A DNA stretch of 64,000 bases, from positions 62,001 through 126,000 of the forward strand of contig NZ_JAGGLD010000008.1 in NCBI RefSeq assembly GCF_017874255.1, read 5' to 3'. Made by a program: the position numbers and the translations under genes. Positions within the stretch are counted from its first letter, which is position 1; each line of letters begins with the position of its first letter. Below are positions 27,819-36,837 of the stretch, in pieces. The notes beneath the pieces were generated by a model, which saw only the letters and a program-made list of their open reading frames with translations, was not told the DNA's origin and searched no databases. Source of the DNA: Paenibacillus shirakamiensis (GTDB lineage: Bacteria; Bacillota; Bacilli; Paenibacillales; Paenibacillaceae).

Positions 27819-27867
27819 GAAAAGGGATGCTCCACAGACGTTTGAAGTCTGCAAGCATCCCTTTTTG
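27819..27867 (+). terminator. Terminator of trxB-redoxin operon
   Basis: AAAGGGATGCT ... AAGCATCCCTTTTT stem with an inner CAGAC/GTCTG hairpin. Confidence 0.92.
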
Positions 27868-27898
27868 ATATGCATCCCTACATTAAGTTAAGTATAGT

Positions 27899-28096
27899 TC
27901 AAGTGACTAGATTGACCACAATCATAAAGATTACATAGGCCACCACACCTGCACCCATAAGAGTTAAGCCGGCTTTCTTTCTCGACTGGAATAGACGAAG
28001 AGCCCCCAGACTGAACAAGGGTGCAATAATTAAGAGGAAGAAAAATACGGTGATGAACATTTGAACTGAAATATCCGAAATATTAGGAATTGTCAT
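27899..28096 (-). CDS. Small two-helix membrane protein
   Basis: Product of 65 residues with two hydrophobic segments (about 13-37 and 44-63) joined by a basic loop RLFQSRKKAG. GGAGAG lies 9 nt before the ATG. The family is not recognised; membrane anchoring is the only prediction I can support. Confidence 0.65.
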   Translation of the reverse strand: MTIPNISDISVQMFITVFFFLLIIAPLFSLGALRLFQSRKKAGLTLMGAGVVAYVIFMIVVNLVT

Positions 28097-28383
28097 AACG
28101 CTATTCTCTCCGTTTCATAGATGGTGACGGTTGTGGTCAACAATGACGATCGCACGCTGTTTCTATTATAACGAAAAGCATTCTCATTTGGGAATTTTAT
28201 TCATAAAAAATGAGTCGATCTGAAGTCTATTGTACCGAAACTCGTCTTGAATTCTCTCCTCATCCGACAAAAGTAGAAGGCCTTTGACGCTTAAGCCTAT
28301 GATACAATAAGGCCGTAAGGAAGAAAAAGGAAAATATAAAGTATAGATCTACGCATTCATAGGGAAGGCGGAGAAAATCTGGG

Positions 28384-29517
28384 ATGAAGAATATTAGAAG
28401 AGTTGAGACGCTCTCATTTATACTCTGCGGTTCACTTTTGCTAGGAGCTGTTCCTTCTACGATGCATTGGAACACGGTCTATGCAAGTGCTGACACATCT
28501 TCATTCGCTTCTCGACAACAGATCGAAGCTAAGATTTTACAAGCAGCCCAACATCGTGAAGAGACCATTTCTTTCAAATATAAAGGCCCTACATCTAGTC
28601 TAAAGACTATGCTTACGGATGCCTTGAACACCGCGCTGGAACAGGATGTCTATACGAAATATGTAGTAGATAGCTATGCTTTTAGCTGGAGAGGTAATGA
28701 GACTTCCGCCTCGATCACTGTGAGGATGACCTACCGCGAGACGGCGGCACAGACCGCTTATGTGGCAGCTCAAGTCAAAGCAATCATTAACTCATTGAAG
28801 CTTACATCTATGAATGAACACGAGAAAGTAAAAGCTATCCACGATTGGGTTGTGCTTCATCTCAAATATGATCAGTCCCTCGGCAAGTATACGGCGTATG
28901 AAGGATTGAAGACAGGGGAAGCCGTATGCCAAGGATATTCCTTACTTACCTTTAGACTCTTAAAGGAAGCAGGAATTCTGAGTCTTATTGCAGAGGGAAG
29001 TGCTGGTGGACAGCTACATGCTTGGAACTTGATTCAGCTAGATGGTCGATGGTATCACATGGATACGACATGGGACGATCCAGTCCCGGATCAGCTTGGG
29101 AAAGTACATTATAACTACTATCTCCGTACGGATGCCCAAATGGCTAAAGACCATGTATGGAAAAAGCCTGTACCTGCTGCCGTATCCAACTATCGCATGA
29201 TTCTGGAGAATACGATTTCTTCTGCACAAGGTTCTGTGAAAACCCGCTTACAGTCGTTGCAAGCGGATTTGAATTATGATCTGTATCAGAACGGTAAGGC
29301 TGTACATACCGCAGAAGGTCTGAAGCAAAAAGTGCAAGAAGCGATGGCGCAGGGCATTACGTCCATCACCTTAAGGTATACGGGTACTGTGACGCAGCTG
29401 CACCTGGATCTCCCCAATCTATACGATTTAGACATCGACGCAATTACCTATTCTTCAGAACCCTTGGAGGATACAAGAGATCTTAAGGTGAAAGTCAATT
29501 GGAATATTCATTCGTAA
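28384..29517 (+). CDS. Secreted transglutaminase-like protein
   Basis: Exported protein of 377 residues with an N-terminal signal peptide (positive NIRRVE, hydrophobic core, cleavage near VYASA). The transglutaminase-core fold lies at about 130-240 with C182 (AVCQGY), H212 (LHAWN) and D227 (HMDTTWDDP) forming the catalytic triad. The N-terminal 100 residues and C-terminal 100 are not recognised. Such proteins act as cell-wall proteases or cross-linking enzymes; the substrate is unknown. Single gene with terminator. Confidence 0.88.
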   Translation: MKNIRRVETLSFILCGSLLLGAVPSTMHWNTVYASADTSSFASRQQIEAKILQAAQHREETISFKYKGPTSSLKTMLTDALNTALEQDVYTKYVVDSYAFSWRGNETSASITVRMTYRETAAQTAYVAAQVKAIINSLKLTSMNEHEKVKAIHDWVVLHLKYDQSLGKYTAYEGLKTGEAVCQGYSLLTFRLLKEAGILSLIAEGSAGGQLHAWNLIQLDGRWYHMDTTWDDPVPDQLGKVHYNYYLRTDAQMAKDHVWKKPVPAAVSNYRMILENTISSAQGSVKTRLQSLQADLNYDLYQNGKAVHTAEGLKQKVQEAMAQGITSITLRYTGTVTQLHLDLPNLYDLDIDAITYSSEPLEDTRDLKVKVNWNIHS

Positions 29518-29518
29518 C

Positions 29519-29563
29519 AAAGGGACGATTCAAAGCCGTTGTGGCTTTAGATCGTCCCTTTTC
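29519..29563 (+). terminator. Terminator between the transglutaminase gene and lysP
   Basis: AAAGGGACGAT ... ATCGTCCCTTTT with inner AAAGCC/GGCTTT; can serve both convergent genes. Confidence 0.9.
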
Positions 29564-29583
29564 ATAGGGTTAGCGCGCTATAT

Positions 29584-31047
29584 TTAGTCGATGCTAGCCC
29601 CTGTAGTTAAATCACACTCTGCTAAGGGGACAACTTTCGTCTTTTTCTTCCATTTGTATCCGAGCCATACGATAAGGAAAAGAGGAATACTCACATAGGA
29701 TACAGCAATGCCATACCAGTCGATAGATCCCTCAGAGAAGGCACTGAGACTCTGACCTAGAATAACAATTATACATAGGGCTAGGGCGAACAAGGGACCA
29801 AATGGGAACCAACGAGCTTTGTAGGGTAGCTTGTTCAAATCTAGTCCCTGTACAGTGTAAGCACGGCGGAACCGATAGTGACAAAGGGCAACACCAAGCC
29901 AAGTAATGAAGCCGCACATCCCTGAAGCATTGAGCAACCAAGTATAGACTACGCCATCACCGAATAGGGAAGCGAAGAAAGCAACCATACCTACCAAAGT
30001 AGTAAGCAGGAGCGCATTAATGGGAAGACCGCGTTTGTTAAGCTTAGCAAGGAATTGGGGTGCTTTACCCTCCTTGGCGAGGCCATACAATACACGTGAT
30101 GAGGCGTACATGCCTGAGTTGCCAGCAGATAGGACAGACGATAGGATAACCGCGTTCATCACCGAAGCAGCAAAGGCAAGTCCTGCTTTTTCAAATACAA
30201 GGGTAAAGGGACTAACACCAATATTGTCTACGCCGCTTTTCAGCAAATCGGGATTCGTATAAGGAATGATAAGACTGATTACTGCGATGGCAAGAATGTA
30301 GAAAATGAGGATGCGCCAAAATACTTGACGAATCGCTCTAGGTACATTTTGTCGTGGGTTTTCACTTTCTCCTGCGGCAACTCCTATGAGTTCAGTGCCT
30401 TGGAAGGAAAATCCGGCTGCCATAAATACCCCTAGGAAGGCGAAGAATCCGCCATGGAATGGTGCATCTCCCATAGTGAAGTTTTTGAATCCCGTGGGCT
30501 GTCCACCAATAATACCTACAATCATGAGAAGTCCTACGATAATAAAAAGAATGACAACGGCAATTTTGATGATAGCGAACCAGTACTCAGATTCTCCGTA
30601 ACCTTTAACAGAGAGTACATTGAGTCCTAGAATGACGGCCAAGAAGAGCAAGCTCCATAGGAAAGAAGAACTTTCCGGGAACCAATATTTAATAATTAAG
30701 GTAGCCGCGGACAATTCAGCCGCGATCGTAATAGCCCAGTTGTACCAGAAGTTCCAACCCAACGCGAAGCCGAGGGAAGGATCAACAAAGCGAGTGGCAT
30801 ACGTTCCGAATGATCCGGAATCCGGCATATAGGTGGCCATTTCTCCTAGGCTTGTCATGAGAAAATAGACCATGATGCCTACAGCGGCGTAGGCAAGCAA
30901 AGCGCCGCCTGGTCCTGCTGATGCAATGGCTCCTCCACTTGCGAGGAATAGACCGGTTCCGATTGAACCGCCTAACGCAATCATGGTCATATGTCTTGCT
31001 TTCAGTCCCGCTTTTAGAGAGGTGGGTTGAACTTTTGGATGGCTCAT
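29584..31047 (-). CDS. lysP: Lysine-specific permease
   Basis: APC-superfamily importer of 487 residues with about 12 membrane segments. The N-terminal GLKARHMTMIALGGSIGTGL, the WNFWYNWAITIAAEL segment, GFSFQGTELIGVAAGE and VLSAGNSGMYASSRVLY closely follow Escherichia coli LysP along the whole length. ATG 31047 has GGAG 8 nt upstream; the GTG at 31056 lies within reach of that site and is less likely. The lysine riboswitch in the leader makes the lysine assignment strong: expression falls when lysine is plentiful. Confidence 0.94.
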   Translation of the reverse strand: MSHPKVQPTSLKAGLKARHMTMIALGGSIGTGLFLASGGAIASAGPGGALLAYAAVGIMVYFLMTSLGEMATYMPDSGSFGTYATRFVDPSLGFALGWNFWYNWAITIAAELSAATLIIKYWFPESSSFLWSLLFLAVILGLNVLSVKGYGESEYWFAIIKIAVVILFIIVGLLMIVGIIGGQPTGFKNFTMGDAPFHGGFFAFLGVFMAAGFSFQGTELIGVAAGESENPRQNVPRAIRQVFWRILIFYILAIAVISLIIPYTNPDLLKSGVDNIGVSPFTLVFEKAGLAFAASVMNAVILSSVLSAGNSGMYASSRVLYGLAKEGKAPQFLAKLNKRGLPINALLLTTLVGMVAFFASLFGDGVVYTWLLNASGMCGFITWLGVALCHYRFRRAYTVQGLDLNKLPYKARWFPFGPLFALALCIIVILGQSLSAFSEGSIDWYGIAVSYVSIPLFLIVWLGYKWKKKTKVVPLAECDLTTGASID

Positions 31048-31149
31048 GTAAATCACTCCTTACTTATACCTTTTTTTATATTGATGTTAAATGTTAGAGG
31101 CCAATATATGAATTCTATATACAACTTGATATTGTTCAGAACTGAATGC

Positions 31150-31181
31150 AAAAAAGCCGCAGAAATGTGATTTCTGCGGCT
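31150..31181 (-). terminator. Riboswitch-controlled terminator of lysP
   Basis: Minus-strand AGCCGCAGAAA / TTTCTGCGGCT stem followed by TTTTTT. Confidence 0.93.
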
Positions 31182-31415
31182 TCATAGATCTACCCGCTTC
31201 ATCAACCTTTTAAAGATAGCTCAACACCGCTAGCTTTGGTATAAGCTAAGCGGTGACAGTCCTAATCCTTTCGGAATTAGTCCCAGCAAGAGCACGCAAG
31301 GGAAGCTGCGTACTTTCACTTCGGCGGATACACCTTTCCACATACGACATCATCGACGGCTTCCAGCGTCTCCTTCGTTGTACTATTTATATCCGCAACC
31401 TCTACCTCATCTTGG
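31150..31415 (-). promoter_or_regulatory. Lysine riboswitch (L box) of lysP
   Basis: On the minus strand the leader begins GATGAGGTAGAGGTTGCGG, the 5' signature of the L box. It then shows the expected paired elements, including GGAAAGGTG, GCCGAAGTGAAAG and GGACTGTCACCGCT-type blocks, and ends in a terminator. Confidence 0.95.
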
Positions 31416-31528
31416 ATGATGAGGCTATATTTAGTTTGTTATTCATAATTGACCTTAGGTTAAACCAGTAATCAGTATAAGCCAAGCGTTAAGGAATAGG
31501 CAACTGCAAAATAATTCAAACGATACCT

Positions 31529-32674
31529 TTAAGCATCGGACGAGTCATTTCGCTTCGCCATTTGTTGCCATACCGTACCAGCGGCTTCTTCGCCGGATTC
31601 AATCCGTTCCAAGGCCATACGGGCCTGTAAGCTCACTTCAAATTCCGGGTCGCCGGCTGCCACTTGCAGCGCTTCCCTAGCTTCATCGGTTCCTACTTCG
31701 TAGAGGAACCGCGCCGCCCGCCAGCGCACAAGCTTGCTGCGGTCGGAAAGCGCCTCAATCATCGCCCCGGTAGCGACCGGGTCACCGATATCGGAGAGCG
31801 TATCGCCTGCGGTGCGGCGCACGGCAGCAGAGCTATCGCGCAGCGCTTGCATCAGCAGCGCGAGTGCCTCTGGCGACCGTATGTCGCCGAGGTAGATCAC
31901 GGCAAGTCTCCGCACCTGCATTTGCGGATCCTGAAGAGCACGCCCCAGCAGCGGCAATGCTTCGCCACTAGGCTGTAACGCATCCAGCGCTGCATAGCGT
32001 ATGCGCCAGTCGTCATTTAACATCCTTGATTCCACCTCTTCAAGACGAAGCTCGCGGCGTTCCTCCACGAATTCGTCTTCCTTTGCACCGTGTGCAATGG
32101 CTTGTTGAATCAAGCTCTCCAACCGATCGGCCGGGAAAGCGGCCTCAATCTCCTGTTCAATTTCTCTAGCAATGTCGGGGAGCTCCCCATAGCGTACACC
32201 GTAGTCTACGAGCTTACGCTCTTTAATTAGACTTGCACTAGCTACTTCCGTTACCGCTTGGACAAACCGAGCAGATAAGGAGATGCGCTCTTCTTGCAGA
32301 CCGGATTTGACCCGAATCTGCATGGGAATGCTGCGGAAGAATTGGACGAACACTTGCGCTTCGCCATAATGGATAGCATCGGAAGCCTGTTCAGGGCTCC
32401 AAGCGGACTCCACGCCTTCTTGACCGAACTGTTCTTGAACGCTAGCTAGAATATCGGACCAATCGGCGCTGGACTTACGATCAAGAGCCACAAAATCAGC
32501 GGTGTGGAACACACTTTTAACGCCATGAATTTTAAGTAAGTCTTGAATCCAGACTGGGGCGGAACGCACATTCTCCAATGTATAGGTTTTGCGAATACCC
32601 GCGGCCAGTGTTTCATCCAGATGAAGCTTCATACTATTTGGACTTGGGGTAGGCTCTATAAAAACAATTTTCAT
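31529..32674 (-). CDS. CvfC/YpgR-like protein: Nfu N-terminal domain plus HEAT repeats
   Basis: Product of 381 residues. Residues 1-90 look like the Nfu/NifU N-terminal domain (EPTPSPNSMKLHLD, VFHTADFVALDR); from about 215 there are HEAT-like helical repeats of about 31 residues (RYAALDALQPSGEALPLLGR and later units). This domain order is that of the conserved virulence factor C / YpgR family; its biochemical role is unsettled. The repeat part (about 31650-31990) is much more GC-rich than the rest. GGAGG lies before the ATG. Confidence 0.85.
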   Translation of the reverse strand: MKIVFIEPTPSPNSMKLHLDETLAAGIRKTYTLENVRSAPVWIQDLLKIHGVKSVFHTADFVALDRKSSADWSDILASVQEQFGQEGVESAWSPEQASDAIHYGEAQVFVQFFRSIPMQIRVKSGLQEERISLSARFVQAVTEVASASLIKERKLVDYGVRYGELPDIAREIEQEIEAAFPADRLESLIQQAIAHGAKEDEFVEERRELRLEEVESRMLNDDWRIRYAALDALQPSGEALPLLGRALQDPQMQVRRLAVIYLGDIRSPEALALLMQALRDSSAAVRRTAGDTLSDIGDPVATGAMIEALSDRSKLVRWRAARFLYEVGTDEAREALQVAAGDPEFEVSLQARMALERIESGEEAAGTVWQQMAKRNDSSDA

Positions 32675-32806
32675 AGGTAGATTCCTCCATCTAACGAATT
32701 CATGTGTATCGTACTTAAGTTCACTCTTAGTGTAACTGAATTCAAAACGTATTGCTAAGTGTTAGGCCATTTAAGCGAATGTAAGCTTTAAATTAATATT
32801 TTTATA

Positions 32807-32827
32807 TATACCCCCATAGGGTATAAT
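32807..32827 (+). promoter_or_regulatory. CsoR-like palindrome over the promoter of the two-component operon
   Basis: TATACCC-CCATA-GGGTATA (32807-32825) has exact 7-bp arms; TATAAT (32822-32827) overlaps its right arm. The TACCC/GGGTA layout resembles operators of CsoR/CstR-type copper or persulfide repressors. No consensus -35 is seen. No csoR gene is in the window. Confidence 0.6.
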
Positions 32828-32854
32828 GAAGTGGAGATACAGGAGGTGACTTTA

Positions 32855-33550
32855 TTGAAAAAAGTACTTGTGGTGGATGATCAACCTTCAATTACAGAAG
32901 TTTTAGCAGCGTACCTTATAAAGGAAGGATTTCAGGCGCTGCAGACAACGAGCGGCAGAGAAGCGGTTCAGTTGATCCGAGAGCAACGTGTGGATTTCGT
33001 CATTCTGGATCTCATGCTTCCCGATCTGTGCGGAGAGGAAGTTTGCCGGGCGATACGCAGATTCAGCAGCATTCCAATTCTAATGCTGACCGCGAAAGCG
33101 GCAGACCATCAACGCATTCAGGGGTTATCATTAGGTGCGGATGATTATGTAATCAAGCCGTTTGACCCCAGGGAAGTGATGGCGAGAGTGCGCGCCATTT
33201 TGCGAAGATCCGGTGAGGATGAACTTTTAGCCGATCGTATTTCATTTTATAATGAAGAGCTCGTGCTTGATTCCTATTCGCATGAAGTACAGTCACAAGG
33301 TGAGATTGTCAACCTTACGCCTTATGAATATAAATTATTGCTCCTTTTAGTTAGGCACCCGAATCGACCTTTTAGCCGAGAGGAACTCTCCATAAAAGTA
33401 TTAGGATTTGATTATGAGGGGGATGGTCGCACAATTGATCAGCATGTTAAAAATTTACGTCATAAAATTGAACCTGACAGCAAACGACCTAAGTACATTA
33501 TAACGGTCTATGGTATGGGCTATCGCTTTCAAGGGGAGGCAGAGGCATGA
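32855..33550 (+). CDS. OmpR/PhoB-family response regulator
   Basis: DNA-binding response regulator of 231 residues: receiver with VDDQ near the N-terminus, phospho-acceptor Asp in FVILDLMLPD and Lys in VIKPFDP, then a winged helix (EIVNLTPYEYKLLLLL ... GYRFQ). The TTG at 32855 is the start: GGAGG lies 8 nt before it, and an in-frame GTG at 32831 would place the ribosome site inside the gene. The last 4 bases overlap the kinase start (ATGA), so the pair is coupled. See the operator and the lipoprotein for the copper-like context. Confidence 0.93.
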   Translation: MKKVLVVDDQPSITEVLAAYLIKEGFQALQTTSGREAVQLIREQRVDFVILDLMLPDLCGEEVCRAIRRFSSIPILMLTAKAADHQRIQGLSLGADDYVIKPFDPREVMARVRAILRRSGEDELLADRISFYNEELVLDSYSHEVQSQGEIVNLTPYEYKLLLLLVRHPNRPFSREELSIKVLGFDYEGDGRTIDQHVKNLRHKIEPDSKRPKYIITVYGMGYRFQGEAEA

Positions 33551-34638
33551 AGAAATTCCGTATTCGGACCCGGCTGGCTGCAGTCATTATTATCATGGCC
33601 GGAAGCATGCTGGTCATCTCAACGCTCAGTACGTTGTTCATTACGCATTATCACATTTCCATGGTACAGTCTTCAGATCCTGGAGTGAATCAGGCACTTC
33701 CAGAGCTGCATCAACATTTGGAGAGAGCTATGATTCAATCGGTATTATGGACATTTGGTGGGACTATTCTACTTGCCATTATTCTTAGTCTATTCGTCGC
33801 TTCAAAGATTTCGGCCCCCCTATTAAAAATGAGGCACGCTGCTGATCAAATGCGTAGAGGTAAGCTTTCCATGCGGATCTACGTGAAAGGGCAAGATGAA
33901 TTATCGGATTTAGGTCATTCTTTTAATGCTTTAGCTGAACAACTTCAAGATCAGGAGAAGATGAGAAGACAGATGTCTGAGGACATTGCTCATGAACTTC
34001 GAACACCGCTGGCTACACTCCAAAGTCACACTCGCGCACTGCAAGACGGAATTTGGGAGCCTACGCCGCTTCGAATTCACACATTGTACGAAGAAATAGA
34101 ACGAATGACGCATTTGGTCACGGAGCTAGAGGAGCTGAATATGCTCCAATCGCCCGCTTTTACCATGGAATGCAGTTCTGTAACCGTTACAGAGTTATTA
34201 GATACCAGTGTGAACCGAGTAAAGGCAGCTTTTCTAGAGAAAAATGTACATCTAGTCTATGCATCCTCTTCCGATCTCATCTTATGGGCGGATCGCAATC
34301 GTATGATTCAAGTGATGGTTAATCTGCTTACCAATGCCCTGAAGTTCACCCCTTCTGACGGAAAAGTACAAGTTCTTGCTGCGCGTGAAGAAGACCATGT
34401 TATTATTCGTGTTCAAGATTCGGGGCCGGGAATTCCTGTACAAGATTTGCCTTATGTATTTGAGCGATTTTATCGAGGGGATAAGTCTAGGAACCGTCAT
34501 TCGGGAGGAAGTGGTCTAGGCCTCACGATTGTACGGACTTTGATTCTGGCACACGGGGGACATATACAGGCGGAGCCTTATACTATGGGTGCCTCTTTTA
34601 GACTAAGTCTGCCTACTTATCCGGTCGCTGTAAAATAA
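33547..34638 (+). CDS. Membrane sensor histidine kinase
   Basis: Kinase of 363 residues with TM1 (about 10-32), a short extracellular loop of some 25 residues (with HYHISM and LHQHLE), TM2 (about 62-84), HAMP, HisKA with His in DIAHELRTPL, and HATPase_c with NLLTNALKF, DSGPGIP and GLGLTIVR. The small sensing loop is His-rich (HYH, HQH), which fits metal sensing but does not prove it. It partners the regulator it overlaps. Confidence 0.92.
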   Translation: MKKFRIRTRLAAVIIIMAGSMLVISTLSTLFITHYHISMVQSSDPGVNQALPELHQHLERAMIQSVLWTFGGTILLAIILSLFVASKISAPLLKMRHAADQMRRGKLSMRIYVKGQDELSDLGHSFNALAEQLQDQEKMRRQMSEDIAHELRTPLATLQSHTRALQDGIWEPTPLRIHTLYEEIERMTHLVTELEELNMLQSPAFTMECSSVTVTELLDTSVNRVKAAFLEKNVHLVYASSSDLILWADRNRMIQVMVNLLTNALKFTPSDGKVQVLAAREEDHVIIRVQDSGPGIPVQDLPYVFERFYRGDKSRNRHSGGSGLGLTIVRTLILAHGGHIQAEPYTMGASFRLSLPTYPVAVK

Positions 34639-34670
34639 AGCACTTAAGTCAGTTCATAGATTCGCCAAAT

Positions 34671-34700
34671 TTCAGCCTCAAGTTAGCCTCAGTTCAGCCC
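34671..34700 (+). promoter_or_regulatory. Three direct repeats with 11-bp phasing upstream of the lipoprotein gene
   Basis: TTCAGCC, GTTAGCC and TTCAGCC have their AGCC cores at 34674, 34685 and 34696, exactly one helical turn apart. This is the usual geometry of OmpR-family binding sites, so it may be a target of the adjacent response regulator. Confidence 0.5.
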
Positions 34701-34833
34701 ATAGATCAGCGCAGCAACCACTTTTCGGTCCATCTCCTTCACAGTTTCTTCATAAGTCATGGGTACACTTAGAAATAGCAGCATGACTTTAAGGTCAAAC
34801 GGCTGAAGAAACTTATATAGGAGGTTACCCGAA

Positions 34834-36123
34834 ATGACAACTAGCAAGCGATTGGCGATTCCTGTAATACTACTCGTTTCTCTTTCTTTGAGTGGATGCT
34901 TTAACACATCACAACCTGCGGCTAACCAAGCCCAACATAATATGGCGGACATGCCCGGAATGTCTTCGTCAGGTGGACAAGAAAATACGAATAGCGGTAC
35001 ATCGGATGATATGGCTAGTAGCGCATGGGTCGGTACTAAAAATACGACGCGCATTAACTCTAGTGACCCCATTCAAGCTGCGGTGCTTATATCGCAGACG
35101 TTATGGATGTCTACTGAAGAGAGCAACAGACCTGGTGGCGTCATTTTAACAGATATCTCGAATTGGCAAACTGCACTTGTAAGCAGTGATCTGATTCATC
35201 ATCCGAATAATGGTCCAGTGCTGTATGTGAATGCGGAGGGCATACCCGATGCTACCCTCAGAGAATTGCAGCGATTGAATCCTAAAGGGGTGAAAGACAA
35301 CCAAGGAACTAAGGTCATCCTAGTTGGAGATATGAATGCTGAGGTTGCAGAGCAAGTGAAGAAGCTTGGCTTCAAGACAGATATTATCCCAGGGGGGAGT
35401 CCAGCTGCCGTTGCTAAAGCGGTCGACGCCTACTATACCAAGTCGGCGGGCTCTAACCCGATGTCTGTGATTATCGGTTCATCGGATGAGGCCAGTAAGG
35501 CCTACACATTGCCTGCTGTGAATTGGATTTCTCATATGCCTGAACCTTTACTCTATGTATCCAAAGATCAGATCCCAGCCGAGACGGTGGAGGCACTGAA
35601 GACACGTGAAGGGAAAGCCAATATATATATTTTAGGACCAGTCGATGTAATTTCTGAACAAATAGCCAAAGAGCTTGCCAGCTATGGTAAAGTTGTGCGT
35701 ATTGGAGGCAGCAGTCCGGCTGACAATGCGATTGCTTTTGCGCGTTATAAAGATCCAGCGACCGATTTTGGATGGGGCATCACGACACCGGGACATAACT
35801 TCTCTTTCATTAGTGAGAGTATCCCGCTACTAGCCCTTGCAGCCGCTCCATTCTCTCATCTGGGCAAGCATGCGCCTATGTTATGGACTGCCCAAGATAA
35901 GCTTCCAAACAGCGCCATGAAATACCTAATGCAGGTGGAGCCGAAATATAGCATATCCCCTGTCGAAGGGCCATATAATCATGCTTGGATTACAGGTGAT
36001 ATGTCTTCAATTAACCGCTTTGTACAAGGTCAGATCGATAGTGCACTTGAGATCACTTCAGCCTCAGGTAGCGGACATGATATGAGCAATATGGACAATA
36101 GGAGTGAGATGGATCATAAGTAA
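34834..36123 (+). CDS. Met/His-rich lipoprotein with cell-wall-binding-repeat-like domain
   Basis: Predicted lipoprotein of 429 residues with lipobox LSLSGC (Cys at 22). The mature N-terminus holds HNMADMPGMSS and the C-terminus SGHDMSNMDNRSEMDHK, both Met/His/Asp-rich like copper-binding tails. The centre (about 70-400) shows repeated units ending in PVLYVNAEGIPDATLRELQR...VILVGD, similar to cell wall binding repeat 2 proteins. It lies downstream of the two-component genes, with phased repeats before it and a terminator after. A role in metal capture at the cell surface is inference. Confidence 0.75.
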   Translation: MTTSKRLAIPVILLVSLSLSGCFNTSQPAANQAQHNMADMPGMSSSGGQENTNSGTSDDMASSAWVGTKNTTRINSSDPIQAAVLISQTLWMSTEESNRPGGVILTDISNWQTALVSSDLIHHPNNGPVLYVNAEGIPDATLRELQRLNPKGVKDNQGTKVILVGDMNAEVAEQVKKLGFKTDIIPGGSPAAVAKAVDAYYTKSAGSNPMSVIIGSSDEASKAYTLPAVNWISHMPEPLLYVSKDQIPAETVEALKTREGKANIYILGPVDVISEQIAKELASYGKVVRIGGSSPADNAIAFARYKDPATDFGWGITTPGHNFSFISESIPLLALAAAPFSHLGKHAPMLWTAQDKLPNSAMKYLMQVEPKYSISPVEGPYNHAWITGDMSSINRFVQGQIDSALEITSASGSGHDMSNMDNRSEMDHK

Positions 36124-36157
36124 GTAAATTTAGGTCTATTAAATAACAATTAACTTT

Positions 36158-36202
36158 GAGCTGTTCCTTAACCAGATCTCTGGCTGAGGAACAGCTTTTT
36201 TA
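36158..36202 (+). terminator. Terminator of the lipoprotein gene
   Basis: GAGCTGTTCCT ... AGGAACAGCTTTTTT with inner CCAG/CTGG. Confidence 0.93.
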
Positions 36203-36349
36203 GTTGTAAAGAAGTGTACGGGAATTGGAATAAAAAGTGAAACATACGGGCAACTTACTTCCAGTCCGATCCAATTATTGCAGTTAGGTAGGAGGTAACG
36301 ACTGTACCGGATCTTTCCTTTTGTATGTTTCGTCATTGCTATGTAAGGG

Positions 36350-36727
36350 GTGTGGAAGAAAAAATTCATGGGCTGGGCCTTCTTACTCGTCATGCTTCAT
36401 TTCGCATCTGCTTGGTATGGATATGGGAAATCCCAACTACCTTACATTTTATATAAATATGTGAACATCTATCAGAATTTCACGAATGAAGCGATGGCAC
36501 TTGCTATGATTACTGTATTTTGCGCATGTTTCATCGTATTGGTTCTATCACTTGACTCATCATGCGCCTATTCTTGTTCGATGCGCAGTACATTCGTGGA
36601 AATTCACCAGAGAAAGGATCATAAGCTAATGGTTGAGCATTTTATGATGATGATTGCACCCGAAATCGTGATTGCGGGTTCCGTACTCTTTTTATTTGTG
36701 TACGCTCTAAAGTATCGGGAGCCATAA
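36350..36727 (+). CDS. Small membrane protein, unrecognised
   Basis: Product of up to 125 residues with three hydrophobic segments (about 7-23, 48-68, 98-118) and a loop containing DSSCAYSCSM. GTG 36350 or 36352-type starts sit right at AAGGGG; ATG 36368 (MGWAFLL) is an alternative, so the N-terminus is uncertain. The paired Cys residues and the neighbouring metal-type locus are suggestive only. No family recognised. Confidence 0.55.
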   Translation: MWKKKFMGWAFLLVMLHFASAWYGYGKSQLPYILYKYVNIYQNFTNEAMALAMITVFCACFIVLVLSLDSSCAYSCSMRSTFVEIHQRKDHKLMVEHFMMMIAPEIVIAGSVLFLFVYALKYREP

Positions 36728-36837
36728 GATTGAATTTGAGTAGTGGGTCTGCTAACGTATTACTAAATTGGGGTAATAGATTAATATACTTGCTCTATAT
36801 ATAGCTAAGGGAACACAGAAGGAAGGAGCCCTCTTCA

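Noticed and set aside
31253-31471. Open frame of 72 codons on the plus strand upstream of lysP
   Set aside because: It lies on the antisense strand of the lysine riboswitch and has no gene-like start signal.
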